Shown one piece after another: positions 50,401-57,380 of a DNA stretch of 58,102 nt (positions are counted from its first letter, which is position 1; the number at the start of each line of letters is the position of its first letter). Both the position numbers and the translations under genes were made by a program. This DNA is from an uncultured Nodularia sp. GTDB lineage: Bacteria > Cyanobacteriota > Cyanobacteriia > Cyanobacteriales > Nostocaceae. The DNA lies in assembly GCA_903911355.1 (NCBI GenBank), contig CAIWDD010000091.1, forward strand, positions 1 to 58,102, written 5' to 3'. Below the pieces are notes generated by a model, which worked only from the letters and a program-made list of their open reading frames with translations, was not told the DNA's origin and ran no database searches.

Positions 50401-50968
50401 CAGTGGGCGAAATGTGAATATTTTGGTCATGGATACAGAAGTTTATTCTAACACTGGGGGGCAATCATCCAAAGCCACACCCAAGGCTGCGGTGGCGAAG
50501 TTTGCTGCTAGTGGTAAACCCGCACCTAAGAAAGATTTAGGTTTGATGGCTATGACCTATGGTAATGTTTATGTGGCTAGTGTGGCTTTGGGTGCTAAAG
50601 ATGAACATACCCTCAAGGCTTTTCTGGAAGCAGAGGCTTTTGATGGTCCTTCATTGATTATTGCTTACAGCCATTGCATCGCCCACGGCATTAATATGAC
50701 TACAGGGATGAGTCATCAGAAATCTCTGGTAGAATCAGGTAGATGGTTGCTGTATCGCCATAACCCAGACTGGCAACTTCAAGGTAAAAATCCTCTGCAA
50801 TTGGATATGCGATCGCCTACCCAATCGGTAGAACCATCCATGTATCAAGAAAATCGTTTCAAGATGTTAACCAAGAGTCACCCGGAAATTGCTAAACAGT
50901 TGTTAGACCAAGCCCAAGGGGAAGTTAACGCCCGTTGGCAAATGTATCAATATTTGGCTAATCGGTAA
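47420..50968 (+). CDS. nifJ: Pyruvate:ferredoxin (flavodoxin) oxidoreductase
   Basis: It converts pyruvate and CoA to acetyl-CoA and CO2 with reduction of ferredoxin or flavodoxin. The single-chain enzyme is 1182 residues, the full length for the bacterial form. Domain I starts [40 protein letters not shown]. The two [4Fe-4S] motifs are [13 protein letters not shown] and [14 protein letters not shown], followed by CAGCGETPY, which contributes to the proximal cluster. The TPP-binding [15 protein letters not shown] lies near the C-terminus. In heterocystous cyanobacteria such enzymes feed nitrogenase or act in dark/micro-oxic metabolism; which applies here cannot be seen. Confidence 0.97.
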   Translation: [1182 protein letters not shown]

Positions 50969-51090
50969 TATTTCCTGGGTGATGATAATTGATACCCCAA
51001 CCCCACCCCTGCTCCCTGTATGAATAATCAAACTTTTGTGGGGTGGGTATTTTTTCCGCAATATGCTGTATATAGCATTTCCCATGCTCG
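50969..51090. other. Region after nifJ
   Basis: Contains GGGGTGGGTATTTTTTCC and GTATATAGC direct/inverted segments without a clear terminator. No gene. Confidence 0.35.
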
Positions 51091-51163
51091 TGAGGTACAA
51101 AGTTGTTTAGTTTCAGGGAACAGGGAATAGGGAACAGGGAATAGGCAATTGATGTGTACTTCA
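51091..51163. mobile_element. TIR-bounded element with heptamer array (second end-type, copy 1)
   Basis: Left end TGAGGTACA and right end TGTACTTCA are inverted repeats with one mismatch. Inside is GTTTAGTTTCA followed by four to five heptamers (GGGAACA/GGGAATA). After the right end AGCCTGAAAAAGGCTTTAT forms a terminator-like hairpin also partly conserved after the copy at 57181. No target duplication could be identified. Confidence 0.6.
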
Positions 51164-51599
51164 TTAGCCTGAAAAAGGCTTTATTAGTTACTATTAGTTA
51201 AAATCTTTTGACCCATGATGGGTATATAATAAAATATCCTGCTGCAATATCCAATCCGGTCTGACAAATTTTCATCTATATAGCAATTTCATATAGATGC
51301 AAGGTTTACCACTGCGTTTTCCTGATTCAATTGTAATAATGTTTTGATAATTCATGATATCACCTACCGTTTAATCTTTTGTCATTATATTCTCAATGCC
51401 CAAACCATTAACAGGTCATCTTATCCGCCCGTGATCATGTTAACTACCAGTTAAACAGCTGACTGTTTGAATAGGTTGATCTTTGGGTAGAGTGGAGGTT
51501 ATACCTTGAGTGTTATGAATTATTCATCAGCAGTTCTTACAGTTATGTAGTTAGGTAGCGATATCCTTACCGCCTAATTTGTAAGTGAGGTAAATAATT
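51164..51599. other. Intergenic region before the double-glycine-leader peptide
   Basis: About 435 bp, AT-rich, with no ORF. It holds the promoter of the small gene at 51600; GAGG lies 8 nt before its ATG. Confidence 0.4.
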
Positions 51600-51791
51600 A
51601 TGACATTAGCAGTCATCGCACCAGAATTGATGGTTGAATTGAACTCAGAGGAGCAACAGCTGCTCTGTGGAGGAAGACGACGCTGTCCTCGGCGTGTCAT
51701 CGTCCCCCGTTGTGGTTCCTACTTCCGTGAAAGAGACGGACGTGGTGGCTTTGGCGATGGATTTGAGGATGACTTTGGTGATAGATTTTAA
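51600..51791 (+). CDS. Small peptide with double-glycine-type leader (RiPP-precursor-like)
   Basis: 63 residues with a good Shine-Dalgarno. The N-terminal half MTLAVIAPELMVELNSEEQ then QLLCGG looks like a RiPP/bacteriocin leader (LNxEEQxxLxGG) ending in Gly-Gly at 24-25, the cut site for C39-type peptidases. The predicted core of 38 residues begins RRRCPRRVIVPRCG (Cys29, Cys38, strongly basic) and ends in a Gly/Phe/Asp repeat, GGFGDGFEDDFGDRF. There is no modification enzyme, C39 transporter or immunity gene in the window. The leader resemblance is by eye; it may be a natural product precursor or simply a small secreted peptide. Confidence 0.6.
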   Translation: MTLAVIAPELMVELNSEEQQLLCGGRRRCPRRVIVPRCGSYFRERDGRGGFGDGFEDDFGDRF

Positions 51792-51842
51792 CTTAGCCAA
51801 CCCTACAAACTCTCTGAGGTAATGAGGGATAGGAAATAATCT

Positions 51843-51877
51843 GATGTGGAGATGTGGTATTTCTATATCTCTACATC
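51843..51877. terminator. 11-bp hairpin after the small peptide gene
   Basis: GATGTGGAGAT and ATCTCTACATC form an 11-bp stem (one G-T pair) with a 13-nt loop, 50 bp after the stop. There is no T-run, so it may be an mRNA-stabilising or processing element. Confidence 0.45.
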
Positions 51878-51945
51878 GAAAATGTCCGGATTGACCAAAA
51901 AACAAATGGATAATAGTTTATCCCCAATCTCCATCCCGAAAACTT

Positions 51946-52275
51946 ATGGACATTCCCCAGCGCGTATCAGTTCGCTACAAAGATACGTCTTTTAACAGTA
52001 ATGAAATTCGGTTGAAAATCTTCCGCCTTGGTTTGAAAATGTGGGACGAACAAACTAAACCACGACAAACTGAGCTTTATAGTTTTATCTTATCTTGTTT
52101 GAAACAGGTTGAGCGCCAAGACCGTTATATGTTTTCTTTGCTGTTTGTGGAGTTAGCTAATATCATCCGCGACTCTCGGTTAGAAAGAAGTATGAAGGAG
52201 ATGTTAATTAAAACTGCTTTTAGTGAGTTTGCTTACGCTATGGCAGATTTTGAAGATGGGGGTAAAAATAACTAA
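51946..52275 (+). CDS. Small helical protein of unknown function
   Basis: 109 residues, all-helical prediction, soluble: MDIPQRVSVRYKDTSFNSNEIRLKIFRLGLKMWDEQTKPRQTELYSFILSCLKQVERQDRYMFSLLFVELANIIRDSRLERSMKEMLIKTAFSEFAYAMADFEDGG. No family was recognised. It runs in the same direction as the double-glycine peptide, 154 bp downstream, and its stop overlaps the 3' end of the convergent sulfurtransferase gene by 4 bp. A link to the peptide is possible but not supported beyond proximity. Confidence 0.7.
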   Translation: MDIPQRVSVRYKDTSFNSNEIRLKIFRLGLKMWDEQTKPRQTELYSFILSCLKQVERQDRYMFSLLFVELANIIRDSRLERSMKEMLIKTAFSEFAYAMADFEDGGKNN

Positions 52276-53093
52276 TCATAACTAATCCAATCGCTCCAAC
52301 TACCAGCATAAAGTTTTCCGGTGTGAATATTAGCTAGTTCTAAGGAAAGTAAATTTACACAGGCAGTGACACCAGAACCACAATAAACTATAATTTCTGG
52401 GGATGTTGCTAGTTTCTCCCATCTTTGGCGTTGCTGTGAGGGTGAAAGTAAATAGCCGGATGAGTCGGTAATTTCCAACCAAGGATAGTTAACTGCACCG
52501 GGAATGTGACCAGCAATTTTATCTATTGGTTCTCGTTCCCCCCTGTAGCGATCGCCTTCTCTGGAATCTACTAAGGTGACTGTGGGTAGGTCTTTGCGAG
52601 TTTTGACGGTTTCATAATCTACTAATAGTTCCGGATTTACCCTTGGTTCAAACTGTCCTGGTCTGGGTTGGGGTATGATATCTGTGACAGGATAACCACC
52701 TTGTTGCCAGGCTGTAAACCCTCCATCTAATACGACTACTTGCTGATGTCCTAGGTAGCGTAATAACCACCACAGACGGGATGCAAAGGCGAAGCGGGAA
52801 TCATCATAGGCTACAACTAAAGTTTTTTGAGAATTTACCCCCATTGCTGCTAATTTCTCGGCGAAATCATGGACATTTGGTAAAGGATGTCTACCGCCAT
52901 GTTGACCGACAGGACTAGAAAGGTCTAAATTTAAATCTAGGTAATAGGAACCCTCGATGTGAGTGGCTTGGTATTGTTGTTTTCCCAGTTGTGGATGAGC
53001 CAGGGAAAAGCGACAATCAACAATAACGATATCTGGATCGTTAAGATGTGCAAATAACCAAGCAGGGGAAACAGCAATTTGGGTGTTATTCAT
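52272..53093 (-). CDS. Two-domain sulfurtransferase (rhodanese/3-mercaptopyruvate type)
   Basis: The 273-residue protein has tandem rhodanese domains. The first is inactive (VIVDCRFSLAHPQLGKQQYQATHIEGSYYLDLN, DGGFTAWQQGGYPV); the second carries the catalytic loop YCGSGVTAC, the CGSGVTA loop typical of 3-mercaptopyruvate sulfurtransferases. It moves sulfur from a thiosulfate or mercaptopyruvate donor. Two starts are possible: ATG 53093 (chosen, matches family N-terminus) and ATG 53156, which has AAAGGTGA before it and adds 21 residues. With the first choice its start codon overlaps that of mnmD on the other strand (shared CATG). Confidence 0.9.
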   Translation of the reverse strand: MNNTQIAVSPAWLFAHLNDPDIVIVDCRFSLAHPQLGKQQYQATHIEGSYYLDLNLDLSSPVGQHGGRHPLPNVHDFAEKLAAMGVNSQKTLVVAYDDSRFAFASRLWWLLRYLGHQQVVVLDGGFTAWQQGGYPVTDIIPQPRPGQFEPRVNPELLVDYETVKTRKDLPTVTLVDSREGDRYRGEREPIDKIAGHIPGAVNYPWLEITDSSGYLLSPSQQRQRWEKLATSPEIIVYCGSGVTACVNLLSLELANIHTGKLYAGSWSDWISYD

Positions 53094-53976
53094 GACAAGT
53101 GCAACGCCAGATTTAGAAGAATTTAAACCACAATTAACAGCAGATGGTTCATTCACCTTTGTCTCTCATGAGTTTGGTGAATTGTTTCATAGCCATTTTG
53201 GAGCTAAACAGGAAAGTTTTTTAAAGTTTGTAGTTCCTACTGGATTAGAAACCTCTGCTGTTAAACCAAGTTTGCGAATTTTAGATATTTGCTATGGTCT
53301 AGGATACAACACAGCCGCCGCTTTGCAGACAATTTGGGCGGTGAATCCCCATTGTAATGTAGAGTTAATTGGCTTAGAACTGAATCCATCTGTACCACAA
53401 GCGGCGATCGCCCATGGGTTATTTGATAATTGGCACTATGAGTATACGGGGATTTTAACTCAATTGGCTGTTGAGCAACAAGTGAAAACAAGTCGGTTTG
53501 AGGGGAAACTGCTGATTGGGGATGGGCGAAATTTAATTACCCAGGTACATCAATCAGGGTTTCTCGCTGATGCAATTTTTTTAGACCCCTTTTCTCCCCC
53601 CCGGTGTCCTCAGTTATGGACTGTGGAGTTTATGCAAAAGGTAGCTGGGTGTTTACATCCCCAAGGTTTGCTAGCAACTTATTCTTGTGCTGCTGCGGTG
53701 CGCACGGCGCTGTTAGCTGCGGGGTTAGAAATCGGTTCTACTCCTCCTGTGGGCAGGCGATCGCCTGGTACAATTGCCGCATATCCTGGGAATAGTCTCC
53801 CTCCCCTTTGTGAATCGGAAAAAGAGCATTTACAAACCCGCGCTGGTGTTCCTTACCGCGACCCACAATTAATAGATAGTGCTGATGTCATCCTCAGACG
53901 ACGGAACCAAGAACAGGAAGTTTCTCCCCTAGAACCTACTTCTAGTTGGCGTAAACGCTGGTTTTCAGGAAAATAG
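53092..53976 (+). CDS. MnmD-like tRNA 5-aminomethyl-2-thiouridine methyltransferase
   Basis: 294 residues, a class I methyltransferase of the MnmC N-domain (DUF752/MnmD) type: SHEFGELFHSHFGAKQES (family signature), RILDICYGLGYNTAAAL for SAM binding, ELIGLELNP, and the catalytic LDPFSPPRCPQLW. It would make the last methylation of mnm5(s2)U34 in tRNA wobble positions; the FAD-dependent MnmC C-domain is absent, as in other stand-alone MnmD proteins. The frame opens at GTG 53083, but the ATG at 53092 is likely; it shares a CATG with the sulfurtransferase start. Confidence 0.88.
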   Translation: MTSATPDLEEFKPQLTADGSFTFVSHEFGELFHSHFGAKQESFLKFVVPTGLETSAVKPSLRILDICYGLGYNTAAALQTIWAVNPHCNVELIGLELNPSVPQAAIAHGLFDNWHYEYTGILTQLAVEQQVKTSRFEGKLLIGDGRNLITQVHQSGFLADAIFLDPFSPPRCPQLWTVEFMQKVAGCLHPQGLLATYSCAAAVRTALLAAGLEIGSTPPVGRRSPGTIAAYPGNSLPPLCESEKEHLQTRAGVPYRDPQLIDSADVILRRRNQEQEVSPLEPTSSWRKRWFSGK

Positions 53977-54048
53977 TCTCACATCAGCTATATGACATCA
54001 CATTGATAAGCTGGTATGATTTGAGGCCAAATCTATGATAACTAAATT

Positions 54049-55401
54049 ATGGTAGTTGTAGCAATTCTGGCGGCGGGACGGGGTACAAGGATGAAATCAC
54101 ACTTACCCAAGGTTTTACACCATTTGGGGGGGCGATCGCTAGTCCAAAGAGTTCTTGACAGTGTAGAACCCCTTTTACCTTCACGACGGATGGTGATTGT
54201 AGGGTATCAGGGTGAAGCGGTGAAAACAGCTATAAAATCCCCGGTTTTAGAGTTTGTGGAACAAACCGAGCAGCTGGGGACGGGTCACGCTATCCAGCAA
54301 CTACTACCCCATTTACAGGGTTATACTGGGGATTTGCTGGTTTTAAATGGGGATGTCCCTTTATTACGCACTCAAACTCTCAAGCAGTTATTACAAACTC
54401 ACCAAGAACATCATAACGCCGCTACTATCCTGACTTCTCACATCCCTGAACCCCAAGGCTATGGGCGGGTTTTTTGTAATAGTGAGAATATAGTGCAGCA
54501 AATTGTGGAACATAAGGACTGTACCGCTGCTCAAAGACAAAATCGCCGTATTAATGCGGGGGTTTATTGTTTTAATTGGCCGCAATTAGAGCAGGTTCTA
54601 CCCCACCTACAAGCAAATAATGCTCAGAAGGAATATTATCTCACTGATGCTGTGACTCAAGTGGGTCAGGTTATGGCTGTGGATGTGGAAGACTACCAAG
54701 AAATTTTAGGCATTAATGACCGCCTACAATTAGCCACAGCATACGAAATTTTACAGGGGCGAGTCAAGGAAAAATGGATGACTGCTGGTGTTACCCTGAT
54801 TGACCCCCACAGCATCACTATTGATGATACGGTAGAGTTACAGGCAGATGTGATTATTGAACCTCAAACCCACCTGCGAGGTCATACTTTTATTAATACC
54901 GGGAGTCGCATTGGACCTGGGTGTTTAATTGAAAATAGCCACTTGGGTGAAAATGTCAGGGTGCAGTATTCGGTAATTACTGATAGTGTTGTGCAGACTG
55001 GTAGTAAGATTGGTCCCTATGCTCATTTACGGGGTCATGCAGAGGTAGGTAGTCATTGCCGGGTCGGTAATTTTGTAGAATTGAAAAATACTCAGTTAGG
55101 CGATCGCACTAATGCGGCACATTTATCATACTTAGGCGATACAACCACCGGTCAACAAGTCAATATTGGGGCTGGGACAATTACCGCTAACTATGACGGT
55201 GTGAATAAACATCATACCACCATAGGCGATCGCACTAAAACCGGTTCTAATAGTGTTTTAGTAGCACCGGTGACTTTAGGTGATGATGTTTACGTAGCCG
55301 CGGGTTCCACTGTCACAGAAGATGTTCCTGATAATTCCTTGGTAATTGCTCGTAGTCGTCAGGTAGTCAAACCAGATTGGCAGATAAAAAAGGATGGCTA
55401 A
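54049..55401 (+). CDS. glmU: Bifunctional GlcNAc-1-P uridyltransferase / glucosamine-1-P acetyltransferase
   Basis: It makes UDP-GlcNAc for peptidoglycan and lipopolysaccharide. The 450-residue protein has the N-terminal pyrophosphorylase signature [22 protein letters not shown] and QLGTGHAIQ, then the LbH acetyltransferase domain with hexapeptide repeats and the CoA/active-site segment [24 protein letters not shown] with [13 protein letters not shown]. Length is normal. It is 72 bp from mnmD and 42 bp before the DUF29 gene. Confidence 0.97.
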   Translation: MVVVAILAAGRGTRMKSHLPKVLHHLGGRSLVQRVLDSVEPLLPSRRMVIVGYQGEAVKTAIKSPVLEFVEQTEQLGTGHAIQQLLPHLQGYTGDLLVLNGDVPLLRTQTLKQLLQTHQEHHNAATILTSHIPEPQGYGRVFCNSENIVQQIVEHKDCTAAQRQNRRINAGVYCFNWPQLEQVLPHLQANNAQKEYYLTDAVTQVGQVMAVDVEDYQEILGINDRLQLATAYEILQGRVKEKWMTAGVTLIDPHSITIDDTVELQADVIIEPQTHLRGHTFINTGSRIGPGCLIENSHLGENVRVQYSVITDSVVQTGSKIGPYAHLRGHAEVGSHCRVGNFVELKNTQLGDRTNAAHLSYLGDTTTGQQVNIGAGTITANYDGVNKHHTTIGDRTKTGSNSVLVAPVTLGDDVYVAAGSTVTEDVPDNSLVIARSRQVVKPDWQIKKDG

Positions 55402-55443
55402 ATTAGTTAGATTAATATTTTAGCCCAAATTTCCGTCTTCAAC

Positions 55444-55866
55444 ATGGAAGAACTACTAGAACTCAGGCGACTTCTAGAACAAGGCAAAATTGAGCAAGCT
55501 TTACTGCTGGTGGATGAGTTAGAAGAAATGAGCCTCAGCGACAAAATCAATAAAATTGATAGTTATGGGGTTATTCTTCTCATCCACTTAATTAAACAGC
55601 AAGCAGAAAAACGTTTAACTCGCTCTTGGGAGATTTCCATGGCCAATGCTGTGCGGGAAATCAACAAAATCAATCAGCGGCGCAAATCAGGGGGTAATTA
55701 TCTCAACCATGCACAACTGCGCGATATTCTCCAACAAGGGTATGAAATAGCACTCAAGAAAGCATCCGTAGATGCATTTGAAGGGCGTTATGAAGCTGAA
55801 GAATTAGCCACTATGGTTGAAGAATCAGAAATATTAACGCAGGCTTTACAACTCATTCATGGTTGA
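55444..55866 (+). CDS. DUF29 family protein
   Basis: 140 residues, helical, matching DUF29: a four-helix layout with LIHLIKQQAEKRLTRSWEISMANAVREINKINQ as the conserved core. DUF29 genes are amplified in cyanobacteria; function unknown. It may be co-transcribed with glmU. Confidence 0.8.
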   Translation: MEELLELRRLLEQGKIEQALLLVDELEEMSLSDKINKIDSYGVILLIHLIKQQAEKRLTRSWEISMANAVREINKINQRRKSGGNYLNHAQLRDILQQGYEIALKKASVDAFEGRYEAEELATMVEESEILTQALQLIHG

Positions 55867-55870
55867 AATC

Positions 55871-55908
55871 TCACCCCACCCTAACCCTCCCCTTGTCAGG
55901 GGAGGGAA
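55871..55908. repeat. GGGGAGGG intergenic repeat hairpin
   Basis: CCCTCCCC, loop TTGTCA, GGGGAGGG is a perfect 8-bp stem. The flanking CACCCCACCCTAAC is the reverse complement of the GGGTTAGGGTGGGG segment inside the two GAGGATG elements, so this repeat also travels inside those elements. It can act as terminator for the DUF29 gene. Confidence 0.65.
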
Positions 55909-55929
55909 CTAGATAACCTTCCGGTGGAT

Positions 55930-56877
55930 TTAACAATAACCGACTAACTGGCCATCATTCCATTCTAAAGTATCACCAATCGCCTCACCATTATGATAGG
56001 CAGCAAGTAAGACTTGACTGGTTTTACCCCATGAGATTACCCCAGTCGCATCCAGTGCGATCGCCCCTAAATCCCGATGATTTTGACTCGCTTCCGTAAA
56101 AGAGCGCTGCATTGCATCCTTGAGCAACATACCATCATTTACCCGCACCACAATCTTAGCGGCTAAACACTCATCAATAATATCCTCCCCAATACCGGTA
56201 CAGCTCACCCCAGCATAACTAGAAGCATAATTACCAGCGGGCATAGCAGAATCACTGACTCTACCAATGCGCTCAAAGCCTTTACCGCCAGTTGAAGTAC
56301 CCGCCGCTACACAGCCATAAGTATCTAAAACTACTACGCCAATAGTCCCCCGCCCTGCATTACTACTTGGGGCTAATTCTGGTTCTGCCACCACACCAGC
56401 CATAGTGCTTTTAAAATTATCCTGGCGTTCTTGTATCCATTCTTGTAATCTTAAATCAGTTAAAGCATTATAACTGGGAATTTGTAATTCCCGTGCTAGT
56501 TCCGCCGCCCCATAATCCGACAGTACCCTGTCTGGAGAACTTTGTAAAAATTGTGCCAACTCAATGGGATTTTTTACCCGTGAAACATTAATTACACCAC
56601 TAAAGCGTCCCGATGCACCATTCATCAAGGAAGCACTCATCCGAATTTGACCATCCGATTGCAGTACCGAACCAGTACCAGCATTAAAGCGGGGGTTATC
56701 TTCTAACATTCTGCAACCTTGCAACACCGCCTCAGATGCAGTTGCGCCTGACAGTAGTAGAGAATAAACCCCCTCGACTATGGTATGTAGTGAATGGCGT
56801 ACAGACTCTAAACCCCCTTTACCTTGGAGAGAACTACCAGCTCCCCCATGAATAATTACTTTTGGTTGCACCCTCAT
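55930..56877 (-). CDS. iaaA: Isoaspartyl peptidase / L-asparaginase (Ntn-hydrolase)
   Basis: The 315-residue enzyme hydrolyses isoaspartyl dipeptides (and L-asparagine), for example from cyanophycin or damaged protein. It is a type 2 asparaginase precursor that self-cleaves before Thr178 in SNAGRGTIGVVVLD, the N-terminal nucleophile of the beta subunit; the downstream GRVSDSAMPAGNYAS and CTGIGED segments hold the usual substrate residues. The N-terminal IIHGGAGS glycine loop is present. In cyanobacteria this completes degradation of cyanophycin-derived beta-Asp-Arg. Confidence 0.93.
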   Translation of the reverse strand: MRVQPKVIIHGGAGSSLQGKGGLESVRHSLHTIVEGVYSLLLSGATASEAVLQGCRMLEDNPRFNAGTGSVLQSDGQIRMSASLMNGASGRFSGVINVSRVKNPIELAQFLQSSPDRVLSDYGAAELARELQIPSYNALTDLRLQEWIQERQDNFKSTMAGVVAEPELAPSSNAGRGTIGVVVLDTYGCVAAGTSTGGKGFERIGRVSDSAMPAGNYASSYAGVSCTGIGEDIIDECLAAKIVVRVNDGMLLKDAMQRSFTEASQNHRDLGAIALDATGVISWGKTSQVLLAAYHNGEAIGDTLEWNDGQLVGYC

Positions 56878-57016
56878 GATTTATCACCCTTGCGCTATGT
56901 GCGTCTTACTTGGAATTGGTCTTATATCAAGTTAGATGAATTAATTATGATTCGCCAGCAGCTCAACCATGTACGGGGTCTTTTCCCCTCATGGGGTGCG
57001 CTTCTCCCGATTGCTT

Positions 57017-57172
57017 TTAATTTTGAACTTGAGAACGACGACGACGACAACGTTCTGAGCAGTATTTCACCTCATCCCAACAATCTTGCCATTTTTTGCG
57101 CCAGGTGAAGGGACGTTGACATACAGGACAGATTTTTTCAGGTAGGTCGGATTTAGATACTTTACGCCCCAT
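57017..57172 (-). CDS. DUF2256 family small zinc-finger-like protein
   Basis: 51 residues, MGRKVSKSDLPEKICPVCQ then RPFTWRKKWQDCWDEVKYCSERCRRRRSQVQN. The CPVCxRPFTWRKKW...C...YCSERC pattern is the DUF2256 signature with five Cys (CxxC and CxxxC pairs), probably binding zinc, and an Arg-rich tail. Easily missed because of its length. It lies 9 bp beside the TIR element starting at 57181, so the insertion is in its promoter/leader. Function unknown. Confidence 0.85.
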   Translation of the reverse strand: MGRKVSKSDLPEKICPVCQRPFTWRKKWQDCWDEVKYCSERCRRRRSQVQN

Positions 57173-57180
57173 ATATTATG

Positions 57181-57355
57181 TGAGGTAACTGGTTTTTGAG
57201 TTTTAGGGAACACGGAACAGGGAACAGGGAACGGGGAGTAAGGAGTAAGGAGTAAGGAGTAAGGAGTAGGGAGTAGGGAGTAAGGAGTAGGGAGTAGGGA
57301 GTAAGGAGTAAGGAGTAGGGAGTAGGGAGTAAGGAGTAAATTGGTGTGTACTTCA
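57181..57355. mobile_element. TIR-bounded element with heptamer array (second end-type, copy 2)
   Basis: Left end TGAGGTAAC and right end GTGTACTTCA match those of the element at 51091-51163. The array here is about 140 bp, made first of GGGAACA and then of about 17 units of AGGAGTA/GGGAGTA. Downstream ACACACCAAAAGGCTTTAT resembles the flank of the other copy. The switch from GGGAACA to GGAGTA units shows array turnover inside constant ends. Confidence 0.65.
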
Positions 57356-57380
57356 TGAGACACACCAAAAGGCTTTATAT

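Noticed and set aside
56824-57108. Plus-strand 94-codon ORF rich in Asp (ENDDDDNV)
   Set aside because: It is antisense to the start of iaaA and to the Arg-rich tail of the DUF2256 gene; the poly-Asp is the reverse complement of the CGTCGTCGT Arg codons.
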